From: an uncultured Collinsella sp.
GTDB taxonomy: Bacteria; Actinomycetota; Coriobacteriia; Coriobacteriales; Coriobacteriaceae
Reading direction: 5' to 3'
DNA: 5,501 nucleotides
Assembly (NCBI GenBank): GCA_900550185.1
Contig: URRN01000141.1
Location: forward strand, 1-5,501
The stretch's first letter is position 1, and each line of letters opens with the position of its first letter. Both the position numbers and the translations under genes were made by a program. The notes beneath the pieces were generated by a model that saw only the letters and a program-made list of their open reading frames with translations, made no database searches and was not told where the DNA came from. Positions 1 to 3,165 of this stretch are shown piece after piece.

Positions 1-704
1 TTGGTGTAAACCGGGGTAAAGCAGTTGATCATGCCGATCTTGGCATCGGCGCGAACGGCGCCCTTGTCATAGGCCTTGCGATAGTTGGCAACAGCCAGCG
101 CGTGCGCCAGCGAAATGTGGTACTGCACGGTGCGAGCACGGTTGAAGTCGTGGAGCTGCGGGAACCACACGCCCTCCTGGTAGCGCTGCTCGGGCTCGAC
201 GATGGGCTCGTTAAAGGTAAACCAGTACTTGATCTCTTGACCGAACTCGCGGAAGGCGACGTCGGCGTAATGCGCGTAGGCCTCGACGACCTCGCGGCTC
301 TCCCAACCGCCACGGTCAAAGAGATAGGTGGGCATATCGAAGTGGTAAAGGTTGACGAACGGCTCCAGGCCTGCCTCGCGGGAAGCGCGGAACAGCTCGT
401 GGTACCACGCAGCACCCTCCTCGTTGAGGTTGCCGTCGGCATCGAGCAGGCGGCTCCACTGGATGGAGGTGCGATAGGTATCCAGGCCCAGGTCCTTCAT
501 GATGCGAAGGTCGTCCTTGTACTTGGCCATAAAGTCGTTACCGGCATAGGAACCCACGCGGTTATAGAACGAGCCCAGATCCTGCATGGACCAGGTGTCC
601 CACAGGTTCTCGAGCTTGCCGCCCTGGTTCCACTGGCCCTCGGTCTGCGGACCGGACATGGCCGCGCCAAAGAAAAAGTCGCTGGGCAGCTGATACTGTG
701 CCAT
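1..704 (-). CDS. Glycoside hydrolase family 1, probable 6-phospho-beta-glucosidase (N-terminal part)
   Basis: The reverse strand encodes 234 codons from ATG at 704 down to the window edge, so the C-terminal half is missing. Seen: the GH1 N-terminal signature FFGAAMSGPQTEG (residues 11-23, with the sugar-binding Gln20), TSIQWSR (79-85), LYHFDMP (119-125, with the substrate-binding His121) and WFTFNEP (161-167), where Glu166 is the expected acid/base catalyst. The nucleophile Glu and the phosphate-binding loop lie outside the window, so the phospho-specificity is inferred. Members of this family are cytoplasmic and hydrolyse phosphorylated beta-glucosides such as cellobiose-6-phosphate delivered by PTS transporters. 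The start is supported by a GAGG Shine-Dalgarno (complement of 711-714) six bases upstream of the ATG. No signal peptide is seen, which fits a cytoplasmic enzyme. The gene is divergent from a GntR/HutC regulator, its likely controller. Alternatives are 6-phospho-beta-galactosidase or a plain beta-glucosidase. Confidence 0.92.
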   Translation of the reverse strand, partial: MAQYQLPSDFFFGAAMSGPQTEGQWNQGGKLENLWDTWSMQDLGSFYNRVGSYAGNDFMAKYKDDLRIMKDLGLDTYRTSIQWSRLLDADGNLNEEGAAWYHELFRASREAGLEPFVNLYHFDMPTYLFDRGGWESREVVEAYAHYADVAFREFGQEIKYWFTFNEPIVEPEQRYQEGVWFPQLHDFNRARTVQYHISLAHALAVANYRKAYDKGAVRADAKIGMINCFTPVYT

Positions 705-863
705 CGAAGTCCTCGCTTTCGTGTCTTTGAGCCTCCGATTGGAGGCGGGTTTGCTTTGGCGGGTAATCCGGCGCGGGCGCGCACCGGTTATCCGGATATC
801 CGACCCACCAAAACAAATCCGTCTCCAAGCGGTACAGGCGATGCTCATGCATCTCGCTTGTTA
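705..863 (-). promoter_or_regulatory. Untranslated leader of the GH1 gene with two hairpins
   Basis: If the promoter at 870-897 is right, the glycosidase mRNA has a leader of about 160 nt. It can form a strong GC hairpin at 768-787 (CCGGUGCG, loop CGCC, CGCGCCGG in mRNA sense, one G-U pair). A second perfect hairpin lies at 731-746 (GCCTCC, loop, GGAGGC). A 10-bp palindrome TATCCGGATA sits at 789-798, and the near-repeats GGTAATCCGG (762-771) and GGTTATCCGG (786-795) lie around the first hairpin. Neither hairpin has a following U-tract, so these are not standard terminators. I see no LicT-type antiterminator sequence and no convincing small ORF. Regulatory function is inference. Confidence 0.4.
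710..714 (-). promoter_or_regulatory. Ribosome binding site of the GH1 gene
   Basis: In mRNA sense the bases read GAGGA, followed by CTTCG and then ATG. This is a usable but short Shine-Dalgarno match at normal distance, and it supports the start at 704. A stronger GGAGG sequence (complement of 732-736) lies farther upstream, but it is locked in the 731-746 hairpin and has no start codon at suitable distance. Confidence 0.6.
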
Positions 864-876
864 TCTATAACTATAG
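860..876. promoter_or_regulatory. Overlapping inverted repeats, candidate GntR/HutC operator
   Basis: Two interlocked inverted repeats are visible. GTTAT-CT-ATAAC lies at 860-871 and CTATA-AC-TATAG at 865-876. They overlap the GH1 -10 box. HutC-subfamily regulators typically bind short AT-containing palindromes, and the divergent regulator gene starts 130 bp away, so this is a reasonable operator. The loose HutC pattern GTnTAnAC is not matched exactly. The related word TATAG recurs at 943-947 and 955-959 near the regulator's own promoter, hinting at autoregulation. Confidence 0.4.
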
Positions 877-897
877 CGCTCTAATTTTTTATGTAAA
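870..897 (-). promoter_or_regulatory. Candidate sigma-A-type promoter for the GH1 gene
   Basis: On the reverse strand, TTTACA (complement of 892-897) is followed after 16 bp by TATAGT (complement of 870-875). Both are good matches to the housekeeping -35 and -10 consensus, inside the only AT-rich stretch upstream of the gene. Transcription would start near 863. The -10 element is overlapped by inverted repeats at 860-876, so a repressor bound there would block the promoter. Confidence 0.6.
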
Positions 898-929
898 GCG
901 TCTTTTTTGTTTTTCTTTCTCGAACTTCT

Positions 930-960
930 TTGATTAAAGCCATATAGATGCTTTTATAGT
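930..960 (+). promoter_or_regulatory. Candidate promoter for the GntR regulator (and manA)
   Basis: TTGATT (930-935) and TATAGT (955-960) are separated by 19 bp, slightly longer than ideal. An alternative -10, TATACT, lies at 964-969 but has no fitting -35. Either choice gives a leader of about 30-40 nt before the ATG at 1006. The -10 hexamer TATAGT is the same as that of the divergent GH1 promoter. Confidence 0.45.
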
Positions 961-992
961 AGGTATACTTTCTTTTACAGGCATTCATGTTA

Positions 993-1001
993 GAAAGGGG
1001 G
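993..1001 (+). promoter_or_regulatory. Ribosome binding site of the GntR regulator
   Basis: The purine run GAAAGGGGG ends four bases before ATG 1006. Its AAAGG part lies at the usual distance of about seven bases. It fixes the start codon of the regulator. Confidence 0.7.
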
Positions 1002-1005
1002 TTCC

Positions 1006-1725
1006 ATGATTCCCAAATATGAGTCAATAGCTGCGGATATTCGTCGCAGTATCGAGGATGGCGCCCTTAAGCCCGGCGACAAGCTACCCACTGTCGTTGA
1101 GTTCTGCGAGCTGTATGGCGTTTCCAAGATCACCGTCAAACGAGCAATTGAGCAAATTACCGAGGAAGGCTTGGTCACGAGCCGTCGCGGATCGGGCACC
1201 TACGTCAAGGACACCGCGGGGCTTCCCGGCAAAGCGTTTTTCCAAGGCAGAAACGACCGCGCGCAGGGCTTTACCTACGAGCATCGCGGTGAGAAGGTTG
1301 CCTCGGTGGTCTACGATTTCTCGATCGTCAATCCGCCGGCAGAGGTTGCGACCCAGCTGGGAATGGCCGAAGACGACTTTGCCTATCACATCGTGCGCGT
1401 ACGCGAGGTCGATGGTCAGCCCATCGTTATTGAGTACACCTATATGCCACTCGAGCTGATTCCGGGTCTTAAGAAAAAAGACCTGTACGCGTCGGTCTAC
1501 AGCTTCATCCGCGAGCAGTGCGGACTCAAGATCTCGAGTTTCCACCGTACCATTCGCGCCGTCGCGGCAACTGAGGAAGAGGCTGAGCGCCTGGATACCA
1601 AACCCGGCTCTCCCCTGCTCGAACTCAACCAGATTGGCTTCTTGGATAGCGGCACCTCGTTTGAATATTCTATCTCGCACAACGTAGGCGACCGCTTTGA
1701 GCTGCACAACGTAACGCTGGCCTAG
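1006..1725 (+). CDS. GntR-family (HutC subfamily) transcriptional regulator with UTRA domain
   Basis: A 239-residue cytoplasmic DNA-binding protein, a typical length for the HutC subfamily. Seen: an N-terminal winged helix-turn-helix (about residues 4-68) with the characteristic order YESIAADIRRSIEDG, LKPGDKLPT, a recognition helix around SKITVKRAIEQI (40-51), and the wing RRGSGTYV (60-67). From about residue 88 to 235 follows a UTRA-type effector domain, including EYTYMPLELIPGL (143-155) and the C-terminal FEYSISHNVGDRFEL (219-233). UTRA domains generally bind small molecules, often sugars or sugar phosphates, that release the protein from DNA. The divergent GH1 gene and the downstream manA suggest a ligand from beta-glucoside or mannose metabolism, such as a hexose phosphate. 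The exact ligand is not readable from sequence. It probably represses the GH1 promoter and perhaps itself through sites in 860-970. The start is set by a strong Shine-Dalgarno. Confidence 0.93.
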   Translation: MIPKYESIAADIRRSIEDGALKPGDKLPTVVEFCELYGVSKITVKRAIEQITEEGLVTSRRGSGTYVKDTAGLPGKAFFQGRNDRAQGFTYEHRGEKVASVVYDFSIVNPPAEVATQLGMAEDDFAYHIVRVREVDGQPIVIEYTYMPLELIPGLKKKDLYASVYSFIREQCGLKISSFHRTIRAVAATEEEAERLDTKPGSPLLELNQIGFLDSGTSFEYSISHNVGDRFELHNVTLA

Positions 1726-1739
1726 TTTTGTAATCCGGT

Positions 1740-1773
1740 GGGTGCTCATTTTGAGCTGTCTTACGCGGCACCC
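1740..1773 (+). other. Hairpin(s) between regulator and manA
   Basis: In the 72-nt gap before manA, GGGTGC (1740-1745) pairs with GCACCC (1768-1773) across a 22-nt loop. The competing small hairpin GCTCA-TTT-TGAGC lies at 1744-1756. There is no U-tract, so this is not a normal terminator. It may be an mRNA processing or stability element within a regulator-manA transcript. No separate manA promoter is evident. Confidence 0.3.
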
Positions 1774-1785
1774 GCACAACCTTAT

Positions 1786-1790
1786 GGGAG
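1786..1790 (+). promoter_or_regulatory. Ribosome binding site that decides the manA start
   Basis: GGGAG lies seven bases before ATG 1798 but only one base before ATG 1792. This favours 1798 over 1792 and over the in-frame GTG at 1738. The latter would add a 20-residue extension that does not look like the ManA N-terminus. Confidence 0.65.
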
Positions 1791-1797
1791 TATGCAC

Positions 1798-2730
1798 ATG
1801 TCCGATTTGATTAAACTCACGCCGATTTTCCACGAGAAGATCTGGGGCGGCCGCCAGCTCGAAACCGTATTTGGTTACGACATTCCCGAGGGTCCCATCG
1901 GTGAGTGTTGGGCTATCTCGGCCCACCCCAACGGCGACTGCCAGATCGCGGAGGGCCCGTACGCCGGTCACACGCTTTCGTGGCTGTGGGCCGAGCACCG
2001 CGAGCTCTTTGGCAACTGCGAGGGCAAGGAGTTCCCGCTGCTCATTAAGATCCTGGACGCCAAGGACGACCTTTCGATCCAGATCCATCCCAATGACGAG
2101 TACGCCGCCGAGCACGAGAACGGCAGCCTGGGCAAAACCGAGTGCTGGTATGTACTGGACTGCGAGCCCGGCGCCACGATCATCGTCGGACAGCGCGCGC
2201 ACGACCGCGCCGAGGCCGCGCGTATGATCGAGGACGGCCGCTGGGACGACATGCTCAACGTGCTGCCGATTCACAAGGGCGACTTTTTCCAGATTGATTC
2301 CGGTACCGTCCACGCCATCAAGACCGGCACGCTCATTTTGGAGACGCAGCAGTCGAGCGACGTGACGTATCGCCTGTACGACTACGACCGTCCCGGCACC
2401 GACGGCAAACTGCGTCCCCTGCACATTGAGCAGAGCCTCGACTGCATCGACTTTGATGCCCAGGCTCCGACCGACGGCACGGTGACCGCGCCCGAGATCG
2501 ACGGCGTGACCGAGCTCGAGTCTAACTCCTGCTACACCGTCGATCGCGTGCGCGTCGACGGCAGCAAGACCCTCGAGCAGCGCTGGCCCTTCATGTGCCT
2601 GTCGGTCATCGACGGCGAAGGCACCGTCTGCGGCGACCCCGTCCACAAGGGAAGCCACCTGCTAGCCCCGAGCACCGTCAGCTCCATCGACCTCGAAGGC
2701 AAGATGGAACTGATCATCAGCCACCTGTAA
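1798..2730 (+). CDS. manA: Mannose-6-phosphate isomerase, class I
   Basis: A 310-residue cytoplasmic, zinc-dependent enzyme that interconverts mannose-6-phosphate and fructose-6-phosphate. This links mannose uptake to glycolysis, or supplies mannose-6-phosphate for glycan synthesis. Seen: the cupin-type PMI start LTPIFHEKIWGG (7-18), ECWAISAHPNGDC (36-48), FPLLIKILDAKDDLSIQIHPND (79-100), LGKTECWYVLD (111-121) and SGTVHAIKTGTLILE (168-182). The expected zinc ligands are all present: Gln95, His97, Glu115 and His172. A catalytic-type arginine lies in VTYRLYDYDR (189-198). The length matches the short Firmicutes-type ManA (about 315 residues) and not the longer enterobacterial form of about 390. 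The C-terminal part (about 240-310) is the second cupin-like domain, ending MELIISHL. It follows the regulator at 72 nt and is probably in its transcript. The stop codon is followed 17 nt later by hairpin element A. Confidence 0.95.
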   Translation: MSDLIKLTPIFHEKIWGGRQLETVFGYDIPEGPIGECWAISAHPNGDCQIAEGPYAGHTLSWLWAEHRELFGNCEGKEFPLLIKILDAKDDLSIQIHPNDEYAAEHENGSLGKTECWYVLDCEPGATIIVGQRAHDRAEAARMIEDGRWDDMLNVLPIHKGDFFQIDSGTVHAIKTGTLILETQQSSDVTYRLYDYDRPGTDGKLRPLHIEQSLDCIDFDAQAPTDGTVTAPEIDGVTELESNSCYTVDRVRVDGSKTLEQRWPFMCLSVIDGEGTVCGDPVHKGSHLLAPSTVSSIDLEGKMELIISHL

Positions 2731-2737
2731 GCTACCG

Positions 2738-2759
2738 GTCCCCGAGCGCTCGCCGGGAC
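2738..2759 (+). other. Small hairpin overlapping the left arm of element A
   Basis: GTCCC (2738-2742) can pair with GGGAC (2755-2759), and CGA (2743-2745) with TCG (2750-2752), enclosing a four-base loop and a two-base bulge. CGAGCGCTCG at 2743-2752 is a perfect 10-bp palindrome. This hairpin uses the outer bases of element A's left arm, so it and the full outer stem of A cannot both form completely. Confidence 0.3.
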
Positions 2760-2878
2760 GGGGCGCGGGGTTTGGTCGCCTGCTCGGACAGTCCTGCTCG
2801 CACGGAGAGCACATTAAGTGCTCTCCGGCTCGTGCGGAACTCGCGATCGACCAAACCCCGCGCCCCGTCCCGGCGAGC
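2748..2878 (+). repeat. Hairpin element A: 31-bp perfect arms around a conserved core
   Basis: Positions 2748-2778 and 2848-2878 are perfect reverse complements over 31 bp, enclosing a 69-nt core (2779-2847). The core contains CCTGCTCGGACAGTCCTG (2779-2796), a central 9-bp hairpin GGAGAGCAC-ATTAA-GTGCTCTCC (2804-2826), and CGTGCGGAACTCGCGAT (2831-2847). An almost identical core occurs inverted in element B. The element begins 17 nt after the manA stop and would be transcribed as part of the manA 3' untranslated region. It encodes no convincing protein. It could be a structured RNA motif, a processing or stability element, or a palindromic mobile DNA repeat. The name is mine; I do not recognise a known family. 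Confidence 0.85.
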
Positions 2879-2909
2879 CTCCGACTAGCAACAACAATCA
2901 CAACGCAAC

Positions 2910-2945
2910 AAGGGGCTCCCCCGTTCATCAACGGAGGAGCCCCTT
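2910..2945. terminator. Probable bidirectional intrinsic terminator hairpin
   Basis: AAGGGGCTCC (2910-2919) pairs perfectly with GGAGCCCCTT (2936-2945). Inside it, after one C/A mismatch, CCGTT (2921-2925) pairs with AACGG (2930-2934) around loop CATC. This is a 15-bp stem at the convergent gene junction. Downstream tracts are weak on the plus strand (TTGCCATAT) and moderately T-rich on the minus strand (TTGTTGCGTTGTG). It most likely ends the manA transcript and backs up pcrA termination. Confidence 0.7.
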
Positions 2946-2983
2946 GCCATATCTAGCTATCAGCCCACCCGGCTCTCCAGACC

Positions 2984-3011
2984 AAAAAACGAACGAGCAA
3001 AGCGACGTTCG
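2984..3011 (-). terminator. Intrinsic terminator of the pcrA transcript
   Basis: Reading the minus strand, CGAACG (complement of 3006-3011) pairs with CGTTCG (complement of 2990-2995) around a 10-nt loop, and six T residues (complement of 2984-2989) follow directly. The stem is short but the arrangement is a classic Rho-independent terminator. It lies downstream of element B, so B is inside the pcrA transcript. Confidence 0.65.
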
Positions 3012-3028
3012 CAAGCAGCGTTATCAAA

Positions 3029-3158
3029 GGACCTGGGAGGGCGTATGGGGCAACATCGATCGCGAGTTCCGCACGCAAAGGAGAGCACTTAATGTGCTCT
3101 CCGTCTTGCGCAGGACTGTCCGAGCAGGCGATGTTGCCCTATACGCCCGCCCAGGTCC
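3029..3158 (-). repeat. Hairpin element B: second copy, inverted, with different arms
   Basis: Positions 3029-3058 and 3129-3158 are complementary at 28 of 30 positions; the exceptions are 3038/3149 and 3047/3140. They enclose a 70-nt core (3059-3128). That core matches the reverse complement of the core of element A except for two short internal segments: CAAA at 3076-3079 and the bases around 3104-3110. The central hairpin GGAGAGCAC-TTAAT-GTGCTCTCC lies at 3080-3102. The arms share only 13 of 30 positions with those of element A, yet remain complementary to each other. In the pcrA sense the element starts 7 nt after the stop codon and precedes the terminator at 2984-3011. It has the same orientation relative to pcrA as element A has to manA. 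Confidence 0.85.
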
Positions 3159-3165
3159 GCCGGGA

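Noticed and set aside
102..884. Long plus-strand ORF (260 codons) over the GH1 gene
   Set aside because: It lies antisense to the clear GH1 reading frame and is open only because of the GC-rich codon bias. It shows no family motifs and runs into the AT-rich promoter region.
1738..1797. Upstream GTG start giving ManA a 20-residue extension
   Set aside because: There is no Shine-Dalgarno before 1738, the extension does not resemble ManA, and GGGAG is correctly spaced for ATG 1798.
1084..2658. Minus-strand ORF of 524 codons
   Set aside because: It is antisense to both the regulator and manA, which have complete family motifs, ribosome binding sites and normal lengths. The ORF is a shadow of their codon bias.
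2779..3128. A single MITE or insertion sequence with the two cores as terminal inverted repeats
   Set aside because: Each core has its own separate complementary arms on both sides, and the arms differ between copies. No target duplication is seen around the whole segment, so two independent units fit better.
2748..3158. CRISPR array or integron attC sites
   Set aside because: There are only two copies, in inverted orientation, with no regular spacers. No cas or integrase gene is nearby, and the repeat unit is much longer than a CRISPR repeat. The layout does not match attC core sites.
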